From positions 15,752,161 through 15,816,160 of the forward strand of contig OV121098.1 of the NCBI GenBank assembly GCA_921293015.1: a stretch of DNA of 64,000 nucleotides. The letters run 5' to 3'. This stretch comes from Phorcus lineatus. Taxonomy: Eukaryota; Mollusca; Gastropoda; Trochida; Trochidae. The position numbers were made by a program, and so were the translations under genes. Within the stretch, counting starts at the first letter, position 1; every line of letters starts with the position of its first letter. The notes beneath the pieces were generated by a model. It made no database searches and was not told the DNA's origin. It saw nothing but the letters and a program-made list of their open reading frames with translations. Shown here one piece after another: positions 20,911 to 32,489 of the stretch.

Positions 20911-23214
20911 ATGGCTGCCAAAGAGGTTCTCGAGAAACACTTTAACTGTTCGATCTGTCAGGATCAATACAACAACCCAAGACGTCTTACCTGTGGCCAT
21001 GTCTATTGTCATGGGTGTGTCGATGACCTTATCAGAAGAACCGCAGGATATTATTGGATTCTGCGCGGAACGAAACAAGTGATTGGATTCAAATGTCCTG
21101 AATGTCGTAAAATCGTGAGAATACCTCGACCAGAAGAACCGCCTGAGAGATGGGTTCACCAGATCAACAAAGATTTTAAACTTGATGACATCTTGGCAGA
21201 TTTAAAAGGTAAAGTGTTATCATATTTTGGTTCCTACTAAACGTAAAAAGTAAATATAAAACACAGCTAGGAAATTTAATTGTAGAATTTCCTATAGCTT
21301 TAACACTTTAAAATGCTTTAAGAAGAAGGTATTTATATTGCATAAACAAAACAATTCATACAAGAATACGTAATTTGGGAAATGCCTTTCAAATAGATTA
21401 TTTGAATGAACCATTCACATCCATTCATGTATTTGTTATTATAGATATCGTACTTCAGAATGATGTTAAGGAGAGGGAAAAGAAGGAGAAAGAGAGTTTG
21501 CCAAAGGAAATCGAGATTCGAACTGCAACAAAAACATATGCGGTCCAGGGGTCCATCTCCAAGGATTCTACCTTAGCACCTGCAGCCATTGCAGAAGTTA
21601 TCGAACACGAAACCGCATCTGAGCAGGGAAAAGGTTAGGTCAATCAATTTTCTATATTCTCATGAAACCATCGATAAGAAACTAGTATAGCAAAAAGGGA
21701 TTCAATGATTCAGTTTATCTAATTTTTTCGTTTAATATTCTCTCATCCTTATTGGAGATGAGGCAATCATTTTATTCATTTAAAAATTAAATTTAATTGA
21801 AATGTCATGTATGTTTAAAAAATTATATTTGTTTAATTCATAAGGCAAACTATTTCATTTAAGGCTTCTGAAGTAATAACAGTGATTTATTCATACTTAT
21901 TAATTTCTCTGACAGAAGTCTTAGCTGAAGACGAAAACGAGGAGAAGAAAGAGAAACAAATTTTGACCCTAATACCCGATTCCTGCCAGATCTTGGAAAC
22001 AGTGGACCAGGCCAATTTACAACGCGATCCTTTGGTATCTCCACCAAGAACAACAGAAAACATACATAAGCAAGCATCAGTGAAACCCAAAGGAAGCTCT
22101 TTGATTATAGAAGTTACTGACAAGGTTGAAGCTCACGGATTCAGTGAACCAATGATGCTCGTTCAAAACGGGGCGAGTCCAACCACTGCGGCTGGTTTTG
22201 GATTGAAGAAAAGATTTGAGGATGAAACAAGCCACAGTCTTGACTTCTCCGTCCCCTCCGAGGTAGCAGTTCAAGGTAATTGGACTGAAAAAGAGCTTGA
22301 TTGGGGTCAGAAATGTCCCTAGAAAAGATTTTCAGTTTTGTTGTGTTTTGTTGTTGACCATTTCAGGTGCCCGTATGCAAAAAAAACTTCTAACGACCTT
22401 TTTTCAAGCATTATCTTAACGCAGCGTGTCTGTGATAATTCAAGTTTGTCCATTTATAAGATGTATTGGCGAGCAAAACAATGGTTAGCAAATAGTGCAA
22501 AATGAATTATAAATTATTAAGATTCAACCATCAGTGATTCAATCTATCTCATTCGTTCCTTAAAACATTACATCGTTGTTGGAGATGAAAATCAGTTTAT
22601 TCATTTTAAAATTCAATGTAATTGAAATGTTATTATTATGCTATTTTTAAAATTATTTTTGTTTAAATCATAAGGCTTCTGAAGTGAAGTCTTGATTTCG
22701 TAAAATTAGGATATATACGTCGAACAAGAAAATTAAAAGAGCTTTTTGTTTTTATTATGAAATTTTACTACTAGTGACTCATTCAACCCTATTAATTCCT
22801 TTGACAGAAGTGAATGCTGAAGACGAAAAAAAGAAAAAGAAACAACTTTTGACCCATAGACCTGATTTCTGCCAGATCTTGGAAACTGTGGACCAGGTCA
22901 ATTTAAAACACGATCCCTTGATATCTCCACCAATCACAGCGGACAACATACATAAGCAAGCATCAGTGAATACCAAAGGAAACTCTTTGAAAATAGTACC
23001 TGACAAGGTTGAAGCTCATGGCTTTTGTGAATCACTTTTTCTTGTCCAAAATGGGGCGAGTCTAACGATAGCAACTGGTTTGGAATTGAGAGAAAAGAAA
23101 ATTGAGAATGAAAAAAGCCGAGTTCTTGACTTCTCCTTCAGGCCAGAGGAAGCATTTCAAGGTAATCGGACTGAAAATGAGCTTGGCTGGGATGAGAAAT
23201 ATCCCTGGAAATGA
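20911..23214 (+). CDS. Gene C: RING finger protein with repeated short 3' exons, no propeller
   Basis: Exon 1 (20911-21208, 298 nt) encodes a complete RING. Residues are C13, SIC at 14-16 (Ser replaces Pro), C28, H30, C33, C36 and CPEC at 62-65, about 80% identical to gene A by eye. Three later exons each begin in phase 1 with an acidic/Lys-rich segment: exon 2 (21445-21633 or stop at 21638), exon 3 (21916-22275 or stop at 22322) and exon 4 (22808-23214). Exons 3 and 4 start EVLAEDEN and EVNAEDEK, like gene A's EMLEDEKE, and keep a remnant of the first propeller blade around VEAHGF...MLVQNGAS. Possible products are 163 residues (stop in exon 2), 297 (exons 1-2-3) or 417 (exons 1-2-3-4). The propeller is lost. 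Alternatively the locus is a decaying duplicate. Confidence 0.65.
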
Positions 23215-23345
23215 AGATTTTCAGTTTCTTTTCTTTGTTGACCAATTGAGAAGCATCAGGAGCTATTGTGGAAAAAAGTGACTACAACGTTTAAACTTCT
23301 AACAACCTTTTTTTTAGCATTATCTACCCGCATCGTTTCTGTGAT
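21841..23345 (+). repeat. Tandem duplication carrying gene C exons 3 and 4
   Basis: The segment 21855-22465 recurs at about 22672-23375. Both copies start near 'aaggcttctgaagt', contain a 407-nt stretch from acceptor to stop, and share downstream 'cttctaacgacc/aacctttttt' and 'gtttataagatgta'. Equal length from acceptor to stop in both copies suggests constraint or recent origin. Confidence 0.7.
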
Positions 23346-23379
23346 ATTTCTAGTTAATCAGTTTATAAGATGTACAGAA

Positions 23380-25744
23380 ATACAAAAACATCGTTGATCA
23401 TAAGTGAGGTGAGAGGCAAAAACAAAGTGAAATGTAAAAAATAATCTGTACTGTTGCGAGTCGTATGCAGTTTCCAATGTGCACATGCAGATTTTATGAC
23501 GACTTCACAAACTTAATTTGAAGGTGCTGTATTAGTCTCAAACGCCCATCCTCCCACGCCAGCCCCAATTAAATGCTAAGATAGGCCTTGCCGCAGTTCC
23601 CGTAGTTTTCTGTTCATGTCATCCAGGATGCTGCGACGGATCTGGAGAGTCCAATGAGAAATCAATTAAAAATTGCAGCTTTTCGCCAAAGAGGGCGCTT
23701 CACTCAAAACAGGAATTTTGACGGGTTGGCAGCAGGTTTTCAATTAGCCAATGATAGAGACTGCTACAATTTAAAGCCATGCAGGGTAGGATGCAAACTC
23801 CTTGCAGCGCATTCCTAATTACAAATAGGATATCTTTGCTGGCATTTTTCTGTTGAAGCCTTGTTTGATCTACATGAATATTGTTGAAGCAGATTCGGGA
23901 AGTTCAATAACACCGTCTCTGTATGATCAAAGCAAAACAGTTTATCCACATTAACTTTTTTGGATCGGTCAGTGCTAATGTCAAACTCTCAACCAATGTG
24001 ATAATTTCAATGTCGTTGAAAGATCGTTTGAGTTGCGATATCGTAGAATAGTTTTTTGGCCGAAAGAAGGAATATTATTTTATGACATGCATGTATGACT
24101 AATTTCAATAACAATAAAAACATTATGTTTTATGTACCAGGTTGTACATGATTGTATTTATATTTGTTCCTTCCTTAGTCATCGCTGCTCGTGTAGGACA
24201 AAGAACACTGTAAATAAACTTGTTACATTTATAGTGCAATGTGTTTATATTTGAAACATGTTTTGATTTTCAACACATAATAATTGATGTGTTAAGCATT
24301 TAAACACATTTCGCAACATGTTTTGAGTAAAACATGTTAAAAACAAAATTTCATATTTTCACTGTAGATTGTTTTTGCTTTTTATGTATTTTTTTCTTCA
24401 TAATCTATAAGTTCACAAATAAGTACTCAAAACAGTGCAGTTTTAATAACATTATCTGATGTAATTTTCCTAGATATGAATACCATTTAATGGATTTGTG
24501 ACCATACAGACTTTTCGCGATACGGTACTCATCACGATATTTCGTATTGATAGGACCCGATACGATATATATAAAGACACCCTATTGAAAGAGATTTAGA
24601 TAAAAAAAAAACCCCAACAACGTGTTAAGATTTTGATAAAAAGCTTGGTTAATAACTAAAACAATTTAAAGTCAACGATCGGTATCACGATATGTACATC
24701 GTTAGACCAAATATCACGATCCTCGGTACATTGATGTATCGTCACAATCCTTTAGTGAAGTGTTTAACCATTTATTTGGGAGACTGTCAACACCCTGAAA
24801 AAGTAAGCGTAACAACATCCGGCTTTAGCAAATTTAAGTGTTTAAATAAATCAATATAAGACTTCATAATTACATGGTTTTCATGTCGTTTTAAGCAAAT
24901 TGTGAATCTGGCTGAGATGGATGCCACTGATGCCAATGCTTTAGGAGTTTTTGTAAGCTTTCAAAATCCGTAAAACCCTTATACGCTCGTTAAAATTACA
25001 CATCTTGAATGCTGTCAAATCGTACTGATGTACAAAATAAATTATATAATTTTGATGTATTTCATTTTTTTATGCAGGAAATAATTTTAACTGAAACCAT
25101 CTGTAACCACGCCCTCAAACCGTCCCGAATTACTTTCACACACTTTATGTCACTTTATTATCACAAGATTTATGTAACATTTTAAAAGGCAATGCAGAGT
25201 TCGTAAAGAAAGCGCCGTAAAATATTCCCTGCCTCTAGTTACAGCGTGGTTGACTATGTCAACCGTCAAAACACTATTTAAAGACTTTGAAGAGGAAAGA
25301 TAATTGTGCACATCTATATGATCTTATTACCAAAATATAGCTACATGTCCGTGGATCCTTAATAATGTTAAACGGTTTTGTAGTAAAGAGAAAAGTACAT
25401 TAAATTTATGCAAATTTCTCTCTTATCTCTCGTGAATGACATTTTATCATTCTGTCCCCAGAGCGGTAGCTAGAGTCATATCGTCCTCCCATAGCACTTA
25501 AATGCTATACTTCATGAATACCTTTTTGAATGATGATAAATAGATTTACCTTAATAATCAACATTCTGCAAAGGTTAAATGCAATATACCGTTATACTAA
25601 ATAAATGTACTTACCTCAAGATCACATTACTTTGTCCGTCTGTCACTTTTGCCTTATTGTTGCAACAAAGCTGTGCATAATAACTTGAAATGTGCTTGAT
25701 GTAAGACCAATCAGCGGAGAAGCGTATTGGCTGGGTGAAAATGG
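23380..25744. other. Gene-free stretch with one MITE-like repeat
   Basis: No coding signal. Around 24510-24760, short 'atcgcgatac', 'atcacgatat' and 'gtatcacgatatgtacatcg' motifs form an imperfect inverted arrangement reminiscent of hAT-type MITE remnants. The family assignment is uncertain. Confidence 0.35.
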
Positions 25745-26322
25745 ATAGAACATGACCTCTGTGCAATTCTCCAGCCACAGCAGACGAAATACATTACGTA
25801 TTCAAATGTAAAGCTTTTGAAACAGAACGACGTCTCTATATTAATGTATATTACTTAAAATGGCCGAATGTGTACAAATACAAAAGCCTTATATGTACTA
25901 ATAGAATGTCAAATATTAAAAACCTGTCGAAATATCTTCGTATTGTTTACGAAAAGCTCAAATGAATTCTGTTGCTGATATCACTATATTTGTCTTTTTA
26001 TGTTAATGTAATAGCCCAGACGTTGTACATGCTAGTGCCAAAACCTGCAAGGCAATTTTAAATTTACGTTAGGATATTTTATATACTCATTAGTCCTGGG
26101 GCTATTTTAGTAACCTCTCAATGTACATTTTATGTTGTTCGTCTCTCATAACTCCCAAACGGAGTGGCTCGTTTTTTAATGTTGTATATTTACATTTATA
26201 TCATTTGAGGTGAGACGTTGATAAATAATCTATCTGTCTGTCTGTCTGTAATATATGTATATTTGTATTCTCTTGTACCACCGTGGGTGGTTTTCGAGAA
26301 ATAAACTTTGATTGATTGATTG
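25745..26322 (+). mobile_element. LINE 3' end with (TTGA)n tail
   Basis: The + frame reads PLCNSPATADEIHYVFKCKA, then FETERRLYINVYYLKWPNVY and ...KNLSKYLRIVYEKLK stop (to 25963), a LINE zinc-knuckle C-terminus. A 3' UTR with a (TCTG)n microsatellite follows and ends in 'gaaataaactttgattgatt'. An AATAAA next to a short tandem-repeat tail is typical of CR1/L2-type elements. Confidence 0.7.
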
Positions 26323-26519
26323 AAGTTCTATAATAGGTTTTATAGAAAGACCAAACTCTAAAGGCTTAACCCTTGGTGTGCTAGACAATCATATAATTAA
26401 ACTGAGAGTGTGGTTATAATATGTAATACTTTATTCACAATAAAATACACCTGCCACACTACGCCAACCTCAGTTTAAATCCTTCTAGAAGTTCGCTTTC
26501 TGAGCAAGAAATGAAGACG

Positions 26520-26590
26520 CCTGATTGGATACAATCATAGTTAGTTTTCCAATCAGCGACGCCGTTTCAAAACTTGTCATTCGGGAAGCA
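26520..26590. repeat. Dispersed 70-bp repeat, copy 1
   Basis: 'ctgattggatacaatcatag', 'ccaatcagcgacgccgtttc' and 'aaaacttgtcattcg' recur at 32935-33005 and 35910-35975 with few changes. The copies contain inverted CCAAT/ATTGG boxes. Function unknown. Confidence 0.55.
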
Positions 26591-26599
26591 GATTTCAGT

Positions 26600-27689
26600 T
26601 CCGTATTTTTAGGGAAATTAGAATATGTTAAGATTGTGACCGGCACATACGACCATTCTTGGCAGAGCATGGTCACGTGATATTGCGACTCCTCATGACG
26701 TACACAACGGTTATGACTTGCATGCTTTCCATGCAAGATGTTTAAGATTTTTTTAAAAAGTCACTGACTGAAATTCCGCATGTAGTTTGTCACGCAATTT
26801 TTTTTTACGTTTGCTTCTTCTGTTGTGAAAAAAAATGACTTTCTTTTTGCTTACTGGAAACCGTTATAAGGATTTAATTTATGTTTTACTGTACAGGTAA
26901 ATAACTATTTTAATTAATTCCACAAGATTCTTTCCTACATATGACCTGGAACCTAACAACATGTGTTAATTTACTTTTAACCACGCTTTAGTCCTCTAAC
27001 TTATATAATGCATATTTATCCTCTACGTCAAAATATTGTAAAAAGAAGAAATATTATTATTGTTACAGAAATGTCACGAAACAATGTTTTATGAATTATG
27101 CAAATCAACCGTTTATCAGTCATTGACCCTGATACGATGTCTTTCGGTCAAGGACACCTCACCTGACGTCAGATTTTTAAATAGATTTTTAGTCACGGGT
27201 CCCTGTCAGAGGAAAACCAGTTTTCGTGCTTAAACATGCGACGGCTCTCTTGAACTTCGCGTGTGAATTTCATGCACTTTCAAGTTAACTTCCTGGTCAA
27301 AAACGTTTGTAAAACTTTTCCACAGAACCATTGTAACATTATTTTAAATGCTTTTATCGTATTTTGATCTTTTACACAGCAGGAAAACTTTATTGGTGTT
27401 TTTTCATGATCAAACATCTACGGGTTTATTTCAATACAAATTCAAACATACATGGTTGCTGTCTGCAAACAATTACATCTTTATCGAAACAGGGGTAACA
27501 TTTGGTAAATATTCAATTTCAATCAGACATAATGTCAACACATACTGTGATATGTCCAAGTTCCAAATACCTAATATTATAATGGTTATAAAACGAAAAT
27601 AAAATCAATGAATTAGAAAAATGCACCTTTTACTCAATTCTTTTCTAAAACATTGTCAAAATTGTCTCTATGAGTATACAATGCAATAC
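26600..27689. other. Gene-free stretch
   Basis: AT-rich, no gene or repeat recognised apart from the dispersed repeat just before it. Confidence 0.35.
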
Positions 27690-28507
27690 GTATGTCTCTA
27701 AATGTAGTAAAATATTCTATTTAGGATCTTTATATCATGTGCCATAATGAAAATAATTTAGTTTAATGTGAATACAAAACTACATAATATCTTCACTACA
27801 TAGTTAATCAACGAGCGAAACGTTTATTTGGCAACAAAAAGGTATTGAGTTTATTTGAGGTGTTGTTGAAAATATGTTGATATTAATCCAATTTAAAAAA
27901 TAGAAATCGTTTTAATGTTGCATTAGTCTATATGCATAAGCATGACTTATCATTCTAAAATAGAGCCTTTGTTTTTCCTTTAATTAATTACACGGTTTAG
28001 CTATTTTATTGGTGAATCATAAAAAAAATCTGAATGGTAACAACTCAGTCAAGAAATATTTACAGGTTCAGGTCTTAAGGAAATATTTATAATTGATTGA
28101 CTTCTTTTAGGTTGCCTAGACCTGAAATAAAGACAAGTCCAAATTATATGATATGTACAATCAACCCTCACGATGATACATGTGAATAGTGATTTAACTC
28201 TTATGAACAAAATAAAATTCTACCTTGACATCTAATATCGTCTTTTTAAAAAAAAAAAAGTTTAATCGTCGAATATTCGTTTGAAACTAATACGTTTATA
28301 ACAAGGGTGTTCATCCAAAAACGTCTGTCGATTTTTTCTCCCATATATCCTGCATAGATGTAAACCAGGAATTGTTATACATTGTAGTTGGGAGAAGGGG
28401 TCGTGGCTTCCTTAATTTATAGGGACTTGGGGAGCCCATATGGGTCGGCGTATCCAACTTGAAGAAGTCAAAATCTCTTTCGATCAACTTATGATCCATA
28501 GCCTTAA
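27690..28507. repeat. Tandem duplication, copy 1
   Basis: About 0.82 kb beginning 'tatgtctctaaatgtagtaa' and ending 'atccatagccttaa' is repeated at 28977-29846. Shared landmarks include 'ggtattgagtttatttgagg', 'gacctgaaataaagacaagt', 'aatcgtcgaatattcgtttg' and 'gaccaggaattgttatacat'-type sequence. No coding signal. Confidence 0.8.
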
Positions 28508-28980
28508 AGAGCCACTCCGTGAGTTGTTGGAGTCATATATGCCAAACTTAATCAATGGTGTCATTTGATCGCGAAGTATCGACTGTTACCAAAAAGACAC
28601 ATTTTAATTCTTATTGGTTTTTTTACAGTGACAATATGAAGGTAGAAAGTCGCAATTGTGATCGAAAACTGGACAGTGGCGCGTCAAATAGTCAAACGTA
28701 ATCTTGGAGTTTTATCTAAAACAGCCAGGAGGGCAGTTAGGAGTTGATAGTGTTTGTTAAGGTTATATAACTAGTATCCATGTATATTGGACGTGATATC
28801 TACACCTCTGTGCATTTATAAGGCTGTTTTTAAATTTACACGGAAAACCAGTATTTGTCATATATACATCTTTTGGACATGAAAAGTTAAGATGTTTTGA
28901 TTTTATATCACCACATATGACATTTAGGTTCGTATCAAAGGTAAATAATATGTTATGAAAATCACGGAGTAGCTCTTTAA
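28504..28980. mobile_element. TTAA-flanked MITE (piggyBac-like) at the duplication junction
   Basis: TTAA at 28504-28507 and 28977-28980 flanks a 469-bp element with inverted ends AGAGCCACTCCGTGA and TCACGGAGTAGCTCT. The end of duplication copy 2 reads 'catagccttaactgtagc', with a single TTAA, which is the empty site. A TTAA target and AGAG... ends suggest a piggyBac-type MITE. No coding sequence. Confidence 0.75.
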
Positions 28981-29846
28981 GTATGTCTGTAAATGTTATA
29001 AAATATTCTTTTTAAGGATAGACTGTTCATCTTTACAACTTGTACCGTAATAAAAAAAAATTGAAAATGATTTGGTTTGATGCGAATACAAAACTGCATG
29101 ATATTTTCACTAAAGAGTTTGCTACGAACTAAACGTTTGTTTGGCCACTTTTAGAGAAAGGTATTGAGTTTATTTGAGGTGTCTTAGTGCTTTTGAAAAT
29201 ATATTGATATTAATTCAATTTATAGAATAGAAATCGTTTTGTATGTGTATGTATTTTCAAATCAATAGGCATTTGCATGACGTTTTGGTATTCTAGAATA
29301 GAGCCTTTGTTTTTGCATTTCCCTCACATTAATACACGTTTTAGCTATTTTATTGGTGAATCATAAATAAATCGGAATGGAAACAACTCATTCAAGAAAT
29401 ATCAACAGGTTCAGGTTTTTAGGAAATATATATTTAATTGATTTATATCTAGTTTTCCTAGACCTGAAATGAAGACAAGTCCAAATTATATGATATGTAC
29501 AACCAACCCTCATGATTATAAAGTGAATTGTGATTTAACCCTTGTCAACAAAATAAATTTCTACCAGGACACTGTACAATCCCGTATTTGAATAGTTAGT
29601 TTAATCGTCGAATATTCGTTTGAAACTAATACGTTTATAACAAAGAAAGTTTATCCAAAAACTTCTATCGAATTTCTCCTCTATATCACGCATAGTGGTA
29701 AAACCAGGAATTGTTATACATTGGAGTGGGGAGAAGGGGTCATAGTTTCCTTAATCTACAGGGACTTTCGGAACCGATAAGGGGTAACGTATCTAACTTG
29801 AACAAGTCAAAATCTCTTTCCATCAACTCATAATCCATAGCCTTAA
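28977..29846. repeat. Tandem duplication, copy 2
   Basis: Diverged copy of 27690-28507 with the same order of landmarks. Divergence is noticeable, with many substitutions and small indels, so the duplication is not recent. Confidence 0.8.
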
Positions 29847-29849
29847 CTG

Positions 29850-32380
29850 TAGCTACAGGATACGGATTCGTGGTACATGATTGATGTGTACGAGTTACCT
29901 CCCTTCCTTTACATTTTTAAAAGCGGGAAATAGGTGACTGTGATCAACCAGCCCACGTCCATGTTTGACCCCGTGAGTAATATTGTGTGGCGTGATTCTG
30001 TTTTACCCGTCAAATAGAATTTAAAATATGCCAGTGTGACTTTTTGAATAAATATTCCGTTATACTTTATATTCATGAATGTGTTTGCTTAGATGATTAA
30101 CGGGTCGAGGCTACCAAATGTATCGATATAAAACTATAAATATAAGTGAATTATGAATAATAATGGTAATAATAATTATGATAATAATAATTTAAAAAAT
30201 TGATAATAAGTGAAGAAGTTTGTTGTCTTTTCCTTACATTTTCCAAAATGGCACCCATAATTTCTGGGCTACATGTACTCTGCACGAAAACACACGTTTA
30301 CTTATATTTTGACAGCGATATTATCAAAGGATCGAACACCTGTTTTTCATTTTTCATAAGTAAATCCGCAGAGGCCGTTATAAAATGTCCTATGACTAGA
30401 ATTCTAGCAATGTCTTATTAAACCCTCTCAACTCAAATCCCGCCTTTTCTGCTTAGGACACAAATTTTCAACAAAGCGCAACAGCTTCTTTCCTAAGAAT
30501 TTATTGTTCTGTTCTCTATTAAATTCTTCACGAGTCTCGAGCAGGATTTCGCAGTGATCACTCTAATGTGGACAACGTGATGCAGTCCTCGTGCCAGATC
30601 TGTTTGCGGGCACCGAAACATAGATTATTTTGCAGCATTCATAAATTTTGGGAATGTACCCAGAAAACAGAAACAAATTATTATACCTTTTAACACAGGG
30701 TTACAATAAGGTATTTTGAAGAATGTATATGACTAAGTTTAAGCCTGTGTTATAGAGCTGGTAATCTTGAGTATTTACAATTTCCACCGGTGTTCGCCAG
30801 AGTTGCATTCTTAGCCCCCTACTGTTAATACTATTTTTAGCAATGACTTGATAGAAGAATTTTAGGACCAATAGATTAACAGGAATATTTGTAAAAGGCG
30901 GAACTGGTGATATCCGACTAATTACTTTCCTGACTGTGTGAAATTATTGAATGATATTATTATTATTGGTTTACAGAAGAAGCTTGATTTAAAAAAAAAA
31001 GTTAGTGCGTTAAGTAGGGACTAGAGGTAAACTTGGATAAATCATGCATTTAAAGTTTTGGTGGTTATCTCAATACATCGAGAAGTAGACGTATAGCGAA
31101 GAAACGGGCGATGTTGTATCACATCGTTTATGTTAATGAAATAATAGGAATAATATTCAAGAGTTGTATGGTCAATGACATGTGAACATTGGCTATTCCA
31201 TCAGGTCCTAAAGACCCACATTCCCTTTTTTCAACAACATTTTCAACGTTAGAAAACGGTATAGGAAGCTTTACCGAAACGTCGGTATCAGTCAATAAAG
31301 AAGATGGTAATCCATAAACAATTCCTTTTCTTCCTTAAATTATAGTTGGTGAAGTTGGAAGGTCAAGTCAATGGATAAACTTTTTTCCGAGATGTGTAAA
31401 ATTTCGGACCAGGCTACTCAACATGAAAACAAGTCACCATTAAATAGACAGCTATATACCGCTGGAATCATATGACGACCATGGTGGTAATAGTTGAGTG
31501 TCTTATGTTTGTAATTTGTTAATGCAGACTGGTTTTTTTATGCATGGATATCCAAAGACTTTGGTGACATACACTCTTTTATGCAATTTTTTAAACAACT
31601 ATGTAAAGATTTAATTCATGTTAAATATGGAATTATAATTCTTAAACGTAATCTACCTGTGTAATCAAGCGTTACTATGTCCATGCGCATAGACCTAATG
31701 TACATACGATATTGTACGTTTGGTCATGACGCCTTGAATACGTCATTCATTCATTGTTCTGAATTAAGAGCTTATTAACTTATCATATAATTCCAATATT
31801 AAGAAAGTGGATATTCACTTATCTATTGACAAAAATATTGAAAAAATTACAGAAACCTTTTTTTGGCGTTCTTTTTGCCTCAGTCAACCAGGTGGCGTTA
31901 AAGTCAGTAATGATTTGACTACAAAAAGCAGCAATTTTTGCTTGTCATCTCAGCGTTTCTTTCGTACTCTTTCTTCCTGCAAAGCGATGGCCAGTCGGGG
32001 AAATGGCTGAGACGTGTTTAGGTGCTGGAGCACACATCTACTAGTTTTATAACATAGGTCTTCTATTTGGGTTAACATTTGGTTATTGGGAAGGCTGCGG
32101 AGGAACATGGACCATGGACGTATGCTATACGAGTACATGGGACAAAATTGTCATTTTAGTACATTTTGGTCCATAACCTTGAGACAGTGACTTCCTAGAA
32201 CTCTCTTGATTTACTTTCTCTTCTTGTCTAATGCAATAAAGGAGAAAAAGCTTGTTGTCTCTCTGTTCTGGAGGTGAAATACCAATAACTGACCAAATAT
32301 GAAATGTCCTGGAGATGTGTGATTGTACTTTTCTGTAAATACCCTGCTCTCCTCACTCAAGTGTACATTCTAGGTATTTA
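29850..32380. other. Gene-free stretch
   Basis: Contains an (AAT)n/(ATA)n microsatellite at about 30140-30195. A + frame near 31720-32010 (...GHDALNTSFIHCSELRAYLS...) weakly resembles a LINE zinc-knuckle tail but is not convincing enough to call. Confidence 0.3.
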
Positions 32381-32389
32381 TAATTACTT

Positions 32390-32486
32390 GATGTAAGTGT
32401 ACATGTATATATGTATGATGATCTTCGGACTAAATCTGGAGGAAATAAAGAGATTCATTCATTCACTCATTCATTCATTCATTCTT
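32390..32486 (+). mobile_element. LINE/retroposon 3' tail with (ATTC)n
   Basis: 'ggaggaaataaagagattca' followed by (ATTC)n at about 32455-32485. An AATAAA adjoining a tetranucleotide tail is the usual 3' end of CR1/L2-like elements. No coding part identified with confidence. Confidence 0.4.
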
Positions 32487-32489
32487 AGA

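Noticed and set aside
31720..32010. LINE zinc-knuckle tail (GHDALNTSFIHCSELR)
   Set aside because: Only a vague H/C spacing resemblance; the flanking residues do not fit the LINE tails seen elsewhere in this window.
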